A DNA stretch of 64,000 nt from Sabethes cyaneus. Taxonomy: Eukaryota; Arthropoda; Insecta; Diptera; Culicidae. Below, one piece after another: positions 46,286 to 58,709 of the stretch (position 1 is its first letter; every line of letters begins with the position of its first letter). The DNA lies in contig NC_071354.1 of the NCBI RefSeq assembly GCF_943734655.1, positions 231,682,706-231,746,705 on the forward strand, in the 5' to 3' direction. A program made the translations under genes and the position numbers. The notes under the pieces were generated by a model that was not told the origin of the DNA, ran no database searches, and saw only the letters and a program-made list of their open reading frames with translations.

Positions 46286-46810
46286 AAATATTAATATATG
46301 CCTGACCGCATTTCAAGGTCATGACTAAAGTCACGAGTTTGGTCAAAGTACTTAAAGTTGGACTTAAAAGTGGATTTAAAATTGGTCTTGAAATTAGCGC
46401 TGGCAATGAACATGAAATTGCACTTCGAATTGTATTTGGAATTGGACTTGAAACTAGACTTAAAATTAGACTTGAAATCAGTGTTGAAATTGGACATGAA
46501 GTTAGAACTGTATTTGGACTTAAAATTAAGCCTAAATTAGGTTTGATACCAAACCAAGCTAACTGAACTTGAAACTGAAACTATTTTCACGCAATCAATT
46601 TTCTTATCGCAAAAATAGTGGCAGGTTGAATTAAAAAAAGCAAGCTTCTGGGTTACAGAAATAGTTTTTTTTACACTATATTTTAAAGAGAATGCGGGGC
46701 ACGTACCCCAGAATACCCTAGCCTAGGCACGCCAGTGCCTGTGCTGAACATTAACCAGCAATGTATGGTATGGTCGGTACGCTACCCGATAATCTTCTTA
46801 TCTTCCACAG

Positions 46811-46950
46811 CTGGTCGACCTCCGACGGTGGATTTCTGTCCGGATACGCAAATCTACACCATCGAGGGTCGCCACGAGAGCGTTAAGGCCACCTGGGAGG
46901 AGCCGATCTTCTCGGACAATGTCGGTGTCGTCACCATCACCAAGTCCAAC
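46811..46950 (+). CDS. Secreted EGF/sushi/HYR protein, second HYR domain, N-terminal half
   Basis: This 140-bp exon has acceptor TCTTCCACAG and donor GTAAGT. The phase is 1 on the left and 0 on the right, so it breaks the symmetric module pattern. It encodes the first half of a second HYR domain: VDFCPDTQ, then VKATWEEPIFSDNVGVV, the W-x-x-P-x-x-x-D-N pattern typical of HYR. The second half is in the next exon after an intron of only 162 bp. The acceptor is about 8.7 kb downstream of the previous exon. Confidence 0.9.
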
Positions 46951-47112
46951 GTAAGTTGCCAGTACTTTATTTAACAATTCACCGTGTTCGCTTTTTGTTT
47001 TGTTCCTCTCGGATGTTTAGCATCCGGCAAAGCCGGTTGTGTAAATGTTAATCCTCAAAATGGTCATCATTCTCGTTCTCGTTCTCGGTCGTCTCGGTCG
47101 GTAATTAAACAG

Positions 47113-47280
47113 AGCCCCGGTACGGACTTCGGTGCCGGCAGCCATCTCATAACCTACGAGGCCCACGACGGTGCCGAGTGGAGCTCGAAGTGTGTCTTCA
47201 AAATCGTGGTCAACGTGAGCAAGCGCAAGGACGTTCAGCATTACCAGCTTCCGATCCTGTACAATCGGTTTTACTTTTAA
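47113..47280 (+). CDS. Secreted EGF/sushi/HYR protein, last exon, HYR end and stop
   Basis: This is the terminal exon. The acceptor is GTAATTAAACAG (ends 47112). The frame reads SPGTDFGAGSHLITYEAHD and then CVFKIVV, completing the HYR signature (G-x-H-x-I-x-Y-x-A-x-D and the last cysteine). A short basic tail of about 20 residues follows, ending in TAA at 47278-47280. There is no transmembrane segment or GPI-type hydrophobic tail, so the product is probably secreted. An alternative acceptor (TTTAG at 47020) would keep an open frame but adds residues that do not fit HYR, so 47113 is preferred. Confidence 0.87.
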   Translation, partial: SPGTDFGAGSHLITYEAHDGAEWSSKCVFKIVVNVSKRKDVQHYQLPILYNRFYF

Positions 47281-47590
47281 TTGTGGCAAACCGCTTGCTA
47301 GTGTGTCCCTCGGTAACTGTCAGCCATCCCCTGGTAAAGTCCCGATTGTAAACGACTACCTACTTTGCTGGTGTTTTTATTTTTTTTCCTCTTCTGCCGG
47401 GAACAAGCGAAAGCTGCTTATACAAGCTTTTTTTGCCGCATCCGCCACGAAAACCCCTTCCAGGAGCTTCGTTGGCTAACTTTTGTTCAACAGCGTAGCA
47501 ACTAAAAAGTAAAAAGTACCGAATCAAGTTTAAAAACTGAAACGGCGAAAAAAAATCTGTACATTACAATAAAGTTAGTTTAATGCTCAG
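47281..47590 (+). promoter_or_regulatory. 3' UTR with poly(A) signal
   Basis: The stop codon is followed by AT-rich unique sequence. AATAAA at 47568-47573 is the first canonical polyadenylation signal, about 290 nt after the stop. A second AATAAA lies at 47670-47675, so alternative polyadenylation is possible. Confidence 0.6.
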
Positions 47591-49090
47591 TTTAAACCAA
47601 GCGACAAAATCGCGACGAAAAAAAAAGAAGAAAAAAATTACAAAACAAAAAAGTGAAAATGAAAACAATAATAAATTACTTCGAGCGAAGCAGAATAATT
47701 ATTATACTGAAAGAGAGAGACTCCGAGAGGGTCCAGACAGCAGCGGCGGCTGCCGCAGCCGCTGTCGCTGAAAATGGTAACGGGAATAATTTAAGGATAA
47801 GGACTTTTGTAAATAGTTCGGCTTAGGTCAACAACTGAGAAGCGGCGCCGTCGTCGCCGCCGCCGGCCGGTTCGTGCACTTCTTGTGACCGGACCGGATC
47901 AGACCGGTCGGTGGCTGGGGCGAAAGTTTTGCTCCCTTTTCTGCAAATTAGCAAGTTTGATTTTTTTTAATTGGCTGCACAAATAACCTAGAGTGAATCA
48001 AGCAAACGAACGAGAAAGCAACCAACCAACCAACCAAAGTAAGAAGAAAATTCCCGTAAAAAAGCGTAAGCTTGTGTACTTATCATTTGAGCTGAGCTGA
48101 GTAAGTGAATAGAATACTATTTTAGCGCATAGTGCGAGTTTTAGTCGGTAAGATGAAAGGAATAATAATGAAACAATATATCACTTTCAAAAAATGGCCT
48201 GAGATTGGTGTTCTCTTTCGGAAAGCTTCGCTGATGACCGTCAAGTCCTTCGACCAAGGTTTGCTTTGATGATGACATGACCGTAAGTAGGTACTTTGCT
48301 TAACCCAACATTAGTGTTGAAAAACTATGGAAGCAAATCTCTGAATTACAATCACAGTAAGCAACAATAATTTTAACATTCGCATTGAAACAAAAATTCC
48401 ACGATCGTTCAGTTTGTGTTTTATTATGGATGACATCCTCATGACTGTCCAAATTTCGGCGGTTAGTGGAGAAAAAATCGTTGCTGAGAAAAAGGTAAGT
48501 GGATATAGGACTAAGTGTCCCAATTTTTACATGCAATCTACAGGGATAACCGGGCCACCAAAAAAGACAGTTAAAATCCATTACGGCATAGTATTGCCAA
48601 TATGGTTGTTATCGACCACGTCATTGGCTCGAAATAACGGAGTTGTCTTCAAGTATTTTTCTTTTGGCGTCCAAACGAGTATCTACGTGTCTTCGAGATA
48701 ATACAGCAATTCCGTAAAATTGTCTGGTGCTGCAACCCTAATGATATCGTAGGGTCCGGGAATCTTGTCCGCTGGAATAAACACCAGGTCCAAAATGCTT
48801 TTATAAGTTGAATAGACCGAATCATTCTTTACGAATTCCGTTAATTACCTAGTCCTTTACAGCGCTTAATCGTTGTAGGCTTTCAGTTGATCCACATAAA
48901 ATTGCTCGTTCGACATGTTTATCCACATTTGCTAGCAAGAATCGATCGCCAGTTTCGGTTGTCTTGAAGATCGGGATGTGTCGAGATAAGAATGGCAGTA
49001 TTTTGACGCACGATCACCTGAACACCGTCTGCAAATTGCAGTCCCAAATCATGTTCCGCCAATTCTCAACTGTTGTAAACAAATTTGTAG
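47591..49090. other. Downstream intergenic sequence
   Basis: AT-rich at first. 48300-49080 has minus-strand stretches that might be a retroelement pol end, but no motif is convincing. Confidence 0.35.
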
Positions 49091-49094
49091 GAAT

Positions 49095-49290
49095 TTATTA
49101 AGCCGATTTCGTCAAAGGACGGTAAACTACAGATCAAATATTTACACTGCGGCAGATCCTTCAAAAGGCCGCGAACACAGAGTACCCATCAATTGCTCAT
49201 TGCCTGCAAAGCTGCATATGATAACATCAACTGAAACGAGCTACGGAAAATCATGTATTAAAATGGTTTCCCCAGTATGCTGATCAAACC
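49095..49290 (+). pseudogene. RTE-like LINE reverse transcriptase fragment
   Basis: TTDQIFTLRQILQKA and KAAYDNIN on the plus strand match the same RT region as at 34630. One stop follows the second motif. Confidence 0.7.
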
Positions 49291-49496
49291 GATTCAATCT
49301 ACGTGCAATGGTATACAGTGCTGTTCGTTTTTTATTGTTTATTAATTAAAAGTCATCAGATTTCTCTATCCTACTGACTACTTAATAATTAATAGCTGGA
49401 ATTCTAAATCGGGTAAAACCAATCAAGTCCGAGAGAGGATTCTATAGCATTAGCCCGAATACCACCTACCCGAATAACATATGCCCGAATATAACG

Positions 49497-49640
49497 TTAG
49501 AGGTTCCGTAACCGCAAGGCTGCAGAATACACTTTGACCAACGAATCCTAGAATCAAAACCATTCTATTTAAGGATGGGATTATTCTCACGTCACACTTT
49601 ACCGAGTCACCGTTTGTTCATGCTGAATGTTATATTACCT
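49497..49640 (+). mobile_element. Degenerate second copy of the SINE head
   Basis: GGTTCCGTAACCGCAAGG and CTTTGACCAACGAATC match the tRNA-like head of the element at 4459, and CATGCTGAATGTTATATT matches its body. Box B is damaged. Confidence 0.65.
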
Positions 49641-49989
49641 CAATCATGATACTTATAGAGTTAACCGTATCAGTATATACCACTAGAGATACCAATACCA
49701 GTATAGTATAGTATAGTATAGAGATACCAGTATATGAAAGGATCTCGAACGCACCAACCAAGGATTGTACAGTTATACAGTTGTATATTTATACAGTTCA
49801 ATTTAATCATTCTATCGAATACAACGTATTCACATTTATTTATTACAAACAAATTGAAATAACCTATGATAAAATTTTAAAATAATAATAAATTAAAGTA
49901 ACTTATGAGCTAATTGAAATAATTGCAACGCCTGTGGGGTAATTTACAATATTATCTTTATCGTATGTTTCAAAAATCGTGGAAAGCTT

Positions 49990-50660
49990 TTCATCCTTTA
50001 TAAGGATTTTTTTCGCTCTCTTCGCTGCTGGTTCCGACTGTAATGACCGTATAAACTCCGCATTTGTGTGTTTTTTCTTCCATCTGAAACTGCCTGAGTA
50101 AATGGTAAAATTTTGGGTGACCTTTTCTGAATACCGAATCCCACTTGTTGTGCAATCCTTCTAGGTTGTTTGATGTCCTAGGAATATTATCCTGGACATT
50201 CTTGAACGATGACCCCAATCGCGGGTTAAAAATTGGCCCACGAACCTTCCACCCTTGAACGTAATATTCAGAAAAATAATTTAAAAATGGTTCTAAGAGC
50301 GAAGCGCATTCGGCACGCAGCATATCAAACGCATGAGGAACATCCTCAGATCGAATGAAGGCCAACCCTACGACTTGTTTGTAATCTAATTGAATCTTGT
50401 AGTTTCGACCGTACTGAGTTTGTAGTCCGAGCGTTTGGATTTTTCTGAATAAATTTAGCGTGAAATGGAAAAACAACCGTGTAGAATTGCATTAGAAAAT
50501 ATCTTCTTCGCGGCATTGATTTCGGCGATCTCAAAATCTATCACTATATAATCCGGATCAAGCTCGCAATCGGATTTTCCAGCAATATCCATTGATGCGG
50601 CGTCGTAGGTCTTCGGTAGCTTTTCTACGGTAGCAAAAAATAGACTAACGGTAGGAATCG
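49990..50660 (-). pseudogene. MULE transposase relic
   Basis: On the minus strand, 50476-49991 reads VGLAFIRSEDVPHAFDMLR, then RTSNNLEGLHNKWDSVFR and HPKFYHLLRQFQMEE, the C-terminal signature of insect MULE transposases. Further 5' (about 50560-50480) the frame DFEIAEINAAKKIF continues it in another frame, the change lying in the T-run near 50470. Catalytic integrity is lost. Confidence 0.75.
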
Positions 50661-51114
50661 TCTAAATTCTTTTATAGAATTATACTTTATCAATTTTTTG
50701 TGCAAATTCGTTAACGAACGTTCATGAATAAAAGAAAGAAAAATTTGTCATGCAGAGCAGTCCCCCGAAAAAGGCGGTTGGTAGTGCTGCATGCCCACTG
50801 CAATTCATCAATGTTATTTAAAACTATTTAGCTAACTTTTAGTGGATAAAAGGCTTATGGTAATTTCTAACAAAACAACACAAATTAGCCTGATTTGTTA
50901 ATGGCAGCTAAGCCAATCGCTTTGTTCGACGAATTTCTGAACATTATTTCTCACTGGCGTGTTCAGGCTGGGACACAATTGGACACGTACCACCTTCTCT
51001 AGAAAGCTTGATCTATAACAAAATCTTTCTACAAGGTGTAATTGGGAAGGAAAGAGTTGTCAATTCATTAGATCGACATTTTTGGCGATCAGTACATTAA
51101 TTGTGTAAAAATAG

Positions 51115-52160
51115 ATCTAGTCTCAAGTCCAATTTTAACTTTGATTTCAACTCTAATTAATTTTTTTGTCCCCTTTTCATTAAGATTTCAAGTCTAATTT
51201 AATATCCAAAATTCACGGTAAATTTCAAGTTTAATTTAAATCAAAAGTCGCCATTGATCTCATTTTCAAGTCCAATTTAGATCCAATTTTATGTCCCATT
51301 TTAAATCCAGTTTCAAATCTATTTTAATACCAATTTCATTTCAGATTTCAGGTCCAATTTTAAGTTTAATTTGAAACCCAATTGAAGTCCAATTTGAATT
51401 CCAATTAAATTTCTTATTTTAAGACCTAGTCTCTCTGTGTGCGATCTTTGGTAACGGTAAATTTAAGTCTAATTAAGGACCAGTTTCAAATCTAATATCA
51501 TGTTCAAGCCCACTTTCAAACCAAATCAAATCCAGTTCCAAGTCCTGTTTAACGTCTAGTTTAATGTCCTATTTTAAGTACAACTTCAAGTGTAATTTAA
51601 TTCCAATTTCACCTACGATCCGAAGTTTAATTTCAAGCCGAGTTCAATAGAAATCCAATTTGGTGGTCATTTTCCTGTCGAATTTAATATATAATTCCAA
51701 ATTCAATTTTATGTCCAATTTCATGTTTGATCTCATATCCAATTTCGAGTCCAAGTCACATATCAACTCCAATTTCAAGTTTTATTTTAAGTCCACTTTT
51801 ATATTCGACATCAGAATGGAATTTGGTCCGAATTCAAGTCAAATTCATTTCTAATTTCAACTACTATTTCAAATCTAATTTCAAGCCCTGGTTTCAGAGG
51901 TAATATCAATACCAATTTATGTTCTAATATCAAGCCCGATTCCATGCCTCACTTAAAGAACTATTTCAAATTTCGATAAATTCCAATTTCAAGGTACAAT
52001 TTTACATCTAATGTTAAGTCCAGTATGATTTTTAGTTTATTGTTGAATGTTGAGTCTTATTACAAATAAAACCACAAGCCCACGTTCAGGGCCGAATTCA
52101 AATCTCAAATCTAAGCTATTGTCAAGTTCAATTTTAAATTTAATTTGATGTAATTTGATT
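51115..52160. repeat. 12-mer array, TCCAATTTCAAG units
   Basis: About 1 kb of degenerate 12-bp units (AAGTCCAATTTC). Shorter stretches of the same units are at 5655-5775, 8696-8815, 38645-38865 (inverse), 44315-44390 (inverse) and 46325-46560 (inverse). Confidence 0.85.
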
Positions 52161-53384
52161 TCCATTGGTCAATTGGACCCAGGCAAGGGCATAACTCCCG
52201 TTTTGTTAAAAATGTAATCACGGTGTTCAAAATACTAAAATAATAAAAAATAAAATAGGCCATTTAAACGGCAATTGCCAGTTGGCTTGTATTGGCATCC
52301 TACATCTCTGAGTTTTGAAGTTTTAAAGGGCAAATTGCATATATAAAGTAAATCAAAATCTTCAGTGACACTTACAAAATTAACGTAAATCAAAGTCGTT
52401 ATAGATTTTTTATGCAATATATGCCCATTGGTGATCATTTTAGGAGTTTTACGCTGTATTGAGACTAGCCGGAAATGTTCCGGATTAAGTTATTGCTGTT
52501 GGAAATGACCAGTATAAAACATGAAGAAATACTTATCACGCGACACCTCGAATTACGCCAGTATTAAAAAACTAGATCAATTGAAGTCAGATCAACTACC
52601 TGGCACCACGTTGGTTATATCTAGACAAGTTCCGGGGACTTCCGGGAACACCCGGACAAGTAGCCAGTTTTGTCCATGAACAAAAACTTATCGTGCAAAA
52701 CCTTAAATCACACTAGAATTCAATATCCAGATCAATGGAAGCCAAATCTGTTATCTAGGGTTAGGTTTGGTCATATCTACACATATTTGGTGGCTTCACG
52801 TGCCCTCATAAATGTCGCGGGTATCTAGTGAAATACTCTTTGCTAAAAAATTTCATCATTGCTGTATTTATTCAGCAAAATGTACAACGAATATAGCTAA
52901 ATCCTATTCTGCCGACTGATTTTGAACAGTATTTGGCGGTACAACTATCAACTCGTTTTGTAATCGTGAAACTGCGAGGGATTTTCAGTGATGTCAGGGA
53001 TGCTTGCCTCTTAGAACCGATTCTTGTAGTTGTAAGAAGCTGCCATCTGCGTTTGAACTGTATTCTAAAACCACCCAGATAACCAAATAGTATCACCAAT
53101 GCTATTCAAAAGCAAGGCAATAAGCATTTAAGTCACCCTGCTTAAATTCTATTATGACAAAATACGGCTACTTTACCGTTAACCTTTTTATAATGCTGAC
53201 AATGCTTATTTACAGCTGAGTACTGACACGAAGAATTTGAGTAGAGTTTTGCATGCCAATTTACAACACCTATGCTGATAAAAAGCTAATATACAACAAT
53301 GTGCAGTATAAAATGCCAGCTATGCCAATAAGCGGTTGATTTGCTGCTTATGTTAATGCTTATTGGTTATCTGGGTACCCAACT
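52161..53384. other. Intergenic sequence, no gene seen
   Basis: Two degenerate copies of a CCGGACAAGT...CCGGAA phrase near 52480-52830 suggest an old dispersed repeat. Confidence 0.4.
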
Positions 53385-53925
53385 GATGATTTAGTGCAAG
53401 TCTATTTTCTTTGGAGATTTTGTTAATTGGCTATACCATTGGAGTTGAACAACTCGGTGATGATCCGGGGAATAGTTGAAGAACCGAAGTCGACGAACAG
53501 ATAGCCGCACCACCACCACCGTTCGCACCAATTAATCCCGGGAAGGTTGAAATCATCCAAAAATGAGCAAATCAACACAGAAGGAGGCTAACCAAGAAAT
53601 TGCAGAAACCGATACCATATAAGCCTTAAAAGCCTTGAGGAGAACGGCGTCCCTTACTCGATCTGGTAGGAAATAGACGGCGCACAGGTATAAAGAGCGA
53701 TCGGATAAATTTACAGTCACCCAAACTTGCTCAACAGGTAACCAATCGGTGTGTCCCTTGACAGAGGTCTTGAGTTGGCGGTGAACTGCTATTTTGACGC
53801 CACCACCCGTTGAATTATTGCTATTATGCGCACTCCGGTCACAACAGTAGACTTCGTAGTTCGATCCGAAGATTCGGAGGTTCGCTCGTCTAGCCAGTGG
53901 ATGTTGTTTAGACACCCTGCGTACT
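53385..53925 (-). pseudogene. LINE endonuclease-domain relic
   Basis: The minus strand carries YCCDRSAHNSN, GGGVKIAVHRQL, VEQVWVTVNLSDRSLYLCAV and, after a frame change, DDFNLPGINWC, matching the apurinic-type endonuclease of Jockey/I-clade LINEs including its G/D-x-N motif. Confidence 0.8.
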
Positions 53926-54139
53926 GCTCGGTAACCGCTTGAATGATGAGCTAAAAACGGGACATAAATTAACGGTGGGGTCTAAATTGGTGGTAGTGCG
54001 ATTGCTTGGAAGGGAGTTTGGAAAGCCCCTCTCACTACATCTACACGCAAGACTAGGACGTCTGATTAATGCTGGCAGAAGTGGCGACTACGGAGGGGAG
54101 GACCACCTACAGATTCAAGTCCATGAAGAATTACCGGTC

Positions 54140-54465
54140 GAATAAGGGTTATGTACCTTGATCGCAGCTTTTTGCGAAGTGGAAAATAGGCCCGATTTCC
54201 TGCTTAAACCACTGGATCTTTTACTAGCGTTGTTGTCCAGGGCCACCAGCGATCCCAAATATACGAACTCCTCTACCACTTCTAGTTCGCCGTCAACGGT
54301 TACCGCCCGTGAAGGTGCGCGTTTGTCTCCAATGAGCCTCTTTCTTTCATGTGTTTGGTCTTCAACGCATTTATTTTGAGCCCAGTCCTCTTAGACTCCG
54401 CTTTCAATATGGCACAGATTACCTCCGCCGGCCGTCGCAAAGTTCCTGGCTATCTAATCTAACCT
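54140..54465 (-). pseudogene. RTE-like LINE C-terminal relic
   Basis: Minus-strand GLKINALKTKHMKER and TLIRPVILHGLE resemble the region after the YxDD motif in RTE elements. Many stops. Confidence 0.6.
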
Positions 54466-55059
54466 AATCTCACACTAACGTAGTCAATTCTTGAAAGCAT
54501 ACTGGAAAATGGTGATCACTTGAATCAATTATTTTTCTTGTCAGGCCGGCCAACTGCGCAGCATGTACCACAGAGAAAATTCTAAGGAACTAAGTGGAAC
54601 CAGAAATAATACCTAATTCGATTAAACTCCTTGAAATCAAGGGGACGGAAGAAATCGTGGACCTTCCGTAACAAACGCCCCATATAAATAATGATTTATG
54701 TATAGTCATTGGGAGTATCTTTGCTAATAAAGGTTAAGTAATACTCCGGACCCTCGGGATGAATTAACGGCATTTGAATTAGAAGCCAGGCTGCAATTAG
54801 ACAAGGATATAGCGCCTTATTTCGCCTTATTTATTATATTAGTTTAAATAAAGTAGTGTGGTTCAACGGTTGCCTAAGACTACAGTTGTAAAATTAGGAA
54901 TTGAAAACCACACGACCTCGCACCTCCTGGCTTAACTACTCAATTACACAAATTAAAGTATTTTCAGGTATGGCCACGTAGAAGCGCTAGATAGGGGCAT
55001 TTTTCCTAGTTAACTTCCCCATTTCATACCCTGCTCGCAACGTTCCTAGCTATGATTTC

Positions 55060-56280
55060 AATTCTCGCCGCGTATCGAAGGGACTCGATCTGATTTTTGA
55101 TCAGATTGTGGACCTGGAGCAGATTTTGGGCCACAATTATTTGACCAGTTTTTATACCACCAACCCGATTTAGGATCAGGTTTCGAACCATATTCCGGAC
55201 CTGGGCCATAATATGGACCTAAACTAGATTGCGAACAGCATTTTTTATTAACTTTTGTTTCAGATTTTGGAACATAGTTGGACTAAATTTTGGACCAAAA
55301 TTTTAACCACATTTTTGATCAGTTTTTTGACCAGGTTTTGAATCAGAATTTGGATAAGATTTTGGACTCAGATTTTAGACCTGGCCTGAATTCTGAACTA
55401 ACTTTTGAACCACATTTTTATCCGATTTGGACCAGATTTTATAGGTATAAGATTCTGGACCTCATTTTTAACCAGATTTTGGATTAGATTCTGGACCTGA
55501 GCACGATCCTGGTGCCGTAGCAAATTTGGACCAGATTTTGGATACCATTTTTGATCAAATTTTGGACCTGATTTTGCATTAAATTTGGGTCCAGATTCTG
55601 GAACTGGACCAGAAAATATGTAAACCAGATTTTGGACCACAGTTCTGATCATATTTTAAAATACCAACCAGATTTTGGATCAGGCTTTGAACCAAATTCT
55701 GGATCTGAACCGTATTTTGCATCTGGACTAGATTGTGGACCCCATTTTTCATCCAATTTAGTATCGGATTTTGTAAGAAATTTTTCAGCTGTATTCTGGA
55801 GCTGATTTTGGACATTTTATTAGATTTTGCCCATATTTTGAACCTGAACCAGATGTAGGACCTCCATTAGATTCTGGTTCAGATTTTGGGCCACAATTTT
55901 ATCACATTCGGACCAGATTTTGGACAATATTTTGGACCACATTTTGACCAGAGTTTGGATCAGATGAGGGACCAGATTTTTAGCACATTTTGTTTATCAA
56001 ATTTTGGTCCAAATTTTGAATTAAATTTTGGACCAGACTTTCATATTGGACCAGATTATAAACCGGATTTGGACCACATTTTTGATCAAATTTGAAACCA
56101 GCAATTAAATTTTTGATCAAACTTTGAACATATTTTGGACCTGGACAGTATCGTGGACCACATTTTTTACCAAATTCTGTTTCAGATTTTGGAAGAGATT
56201 TTGTCTAGATTGTAGACCATATTTTGGACCACATTTTTATCAGGTTTTGGGTCTGATTCTAGACTTGGTTCCAGAGCGTC
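55060..56280. repeat. Array of GATTTTGGACCA-type units
   Basis: About 1.2 kb of degenerate 12-bp units (GATTTTGGACCA, CATTTTTGATCA). Related in style and unit length, but not in sequence, to the 12-mer array at 51115. Confidence 0.85.
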
Positions 56281-56479
56281 GTAGCGTGATATTGTGGCGG
56301 TCTTGATTAAGACCCGATTTGGCGCACCCTCGTTTCTTAAAACAGTGTTCCTTCGAAATTTATTATTACTTAGAACTAGCTGATTAACCGATCTTATTCG
56401 GGGCCCCTTTGCCTCTCAGTAATTTGTACATCTGTTATTGTAAGGAGAATTCTCATAGTGCAAAAAACAAAACCCGTTT

Positions 56480-57200
56480 ATCATCTACTTTTTTTGTCAG
56501 GTTCCCTTATGTTGTCCCCCAGTCACTTGTAAATCTGACTTCTTCCCGGTAATCCCTATAAATCGACAAAAAAAAACCGTTTTGGAACATTCCGTTTGTT
56601 AATGGCCACCCTATCTCCCCTTTCAGAAATCCAGCAACTTGTACAACCGCTATCGTTCCAATTGCAAGAGAAGCACACCCCTTTACCCATTTGAACCTTT
56701 CTTTCCCCTTGTAAGATACCATCTCCCTCTTTTGTCAACCCCCCTGTTATGCCAAAATACATGTGTTTGACAAACGAATGAATGAAGAACAGTTTAATGA
56801 AGAACAGTCCAGAAGTTCCGGAGCTATGGCGAAACATACATTTATACTCACGTTCTTCGTCCCCCTACTTGTAGATTCTATCCCAGTCAGCTCCCTCTTC
56901 TGTCACGCAGCTAATTATGCATTGGTTTGCTCTATGAAAATCACTATAATGAAAACTAAACAAAGGTCTTTTTTACCATATATTCCTTTTCGGTGGAAAG
57001 CCCTCTTTTCTCAAAGTTATTTGCACAACTGCAATCGGTTTAAATGCAAGAGAAACGCATCCCCTTCTACTTAACCCCTTGTTAGGACCCCCCTTTTAGC
57101 AACCTCCTATTGCTGATTCCCTTATGTCAACTGTGCCTAGTTTGATGAAGAACCATCCAGACGTTTCGGAGTTAGGTCCTCCCCCATTGTTATGCATCCC
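56480..57200. repeat. Dispersed repeat with GTTCCGGAGTTATGGCG
   Basis: Two or more degenerate units carry a CCCCTTGTTAGGA..CCCCC block, then AGTTTGATGAAGAACCATCC and a CCGGAGYTATGGC block (about 56810 and 57150). A related unit is at about 1560-1680. Confidence 0.55.
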
Positions 57201-57523
57201 CCCTGAGGTTCGAGTCGTTTTTGGCGTCCTCTAGAGCTAGCGCTCGTGGCGAGGGCCAGTTTGACCAACTACAAGCTACGGCGCTGGTGAATACTTATAT
57301 ACCTTTTTCAATACTCTTGAGTCTTGACTGAAAATAGCAACAGAAATGCGACGGCTATTAAATTAGACTGACAAATTAATCAAAAACTTCTAGCGCTCTG
57401 ATCGATTGCTAATATAAAATGTATTTTTATGATTTTTGTCGCTTTTATTTGTTTCATTAACATTCATATATTACCTTAGCACAGAGTAACGCATAGTGCT
57501 ATTTCACGTAACAATTTGGGTTT

Positions 57524-57594
57524 TATTATACTCTTATGGTGGTATTTGAGACCAAAATTGGTCTTCAAGACCACCATAAGAGTACAATAAAACT
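57524..57594. mobile_element. Small hairpin MITE
   Basis: About 70 bp folds back nearly completely: TTTTATTATACTCTTATGGT pairs with ACCATAAGAGTACAATAAAA, with GAGACCAAAATTGGTCTT in the centre. The right arm alone occurs at 20505-20535. Confidence 0.75.
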
Positions 57595-57943
57595 CACTTT
57601 GTAACTGGGGATGGAATTTGTCTGTAATAAAAAATATTTTGCCAATACCAAACATGCACTGTAAGTGTTAGTGTGGACGGCTGTAACTCGGTTGCCTATT
57701 CAAATTTGAAAATTCTGTTATCAAAGTGGATTATGTTTCAAATAAGATCTAGATAGATAGATCTAGATTCTAGATAGTTCTTTAACCGATTAAGTAGTGT
57801 CATTTCTGGTATAGATATTGAATATCAATCACGCTAGATTATTAACCTGCGGTACATCTTAACTCTCGATAAACTTTAGCGATCAACAGTTACCAAATTG
57901 AGTAATTCTCGCTGAAACGGGGCCACTACTGACACGAGGTCTT

Positions 57944-58709
57944 CAAATATTGGAACTTTTACACTTAATTGGTTGAAAATGGTTAAAAAATAAGAATTAC
58001 ACTTTTAATACCACGAAATAGTGGACCCCTTGTTCGCCAAGGGGCTCAACAGTTTAGAAAAAAGTTAAATTTTAAATTTTTTTGGCGGCCGTCTTGGATT
58101 TGGTCGCCATATCGGATTTTATCAAAAAATCGTCGTTTTCACCATGAACCTCCCAACTGATTTTCATTTTACCATTGGAAAGCTGAGAAAAAATGCTACA
58201 AGAAACATTCATAAAATTAGGTGTGCAATGGCATTTATTTGTAGCAAGGTATATTTCATATAATTATTGTGATATTTCCAAAATTTGCCATGAAGCAAAC
58301 TACAAACGACACGGTTTTATGAAGAGGAGAATAGGGCTTGTAAACGAAGTGAAAAAAATTGGGCGGCCATCTTGGATTTGCCCGCCATGTTGGATTTTAT
58401 CAAAAAATCGCCGTTTTCGCCATGATTCCCCCAGCCGATTAAAATTTCATTACCATCATCGGAAAGTTGAGAAAAAATGCTATAAAAAACATTCATCAAA
58501 TTAGATGTGCATGGCATTAGATGTTGTTTCATGGCCAATTTATGAAATATCTCATGATATAGATCTCAAGGTTTGCTCAAAACACAACTTTTTTCTAAAC
58601 TGTTAGGCACCTTGGCGAACGAGGGATCCACTATTTCGAGGTAATAAAAGTGTAATTCTTATTTTTTAACCATTTTCAACCAATTAAGTGCAAAAGTTTC
58701 AATATTTTG
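57944..58709. mobile_element. Long-TIR MITE with internal duplication
   Basis: A 123-bp left arm (57944-58066) and a 124-bp right arm (58586-58709) are inverted copies with few mismatches, including GGTTAAAAAATAAGAATTAC. Inside, a segment with CGGATTTTATCAAAAAATCG occurs twice (about 58085 and 58370), about 285 bp apart. There is no coding capacity. Confidence 0.85.

Noticed and set aside
46984..47112. Alternative start of the last exon at the TTTAG acceptor (47020)
   Set aside because: It would insert about 30 Arg/Ser/His-rich residues into the HYR domain; the AAACAG acceptor restores the expected HYR spacing.
48300..48800. Possible retroelement pol terminus on the minus strand
   Set aside because: A stretch near 48790-48690 reads somewhat like an integrase C-terminus (KIPGPYDIIRVAAP), but no second motif supports it.
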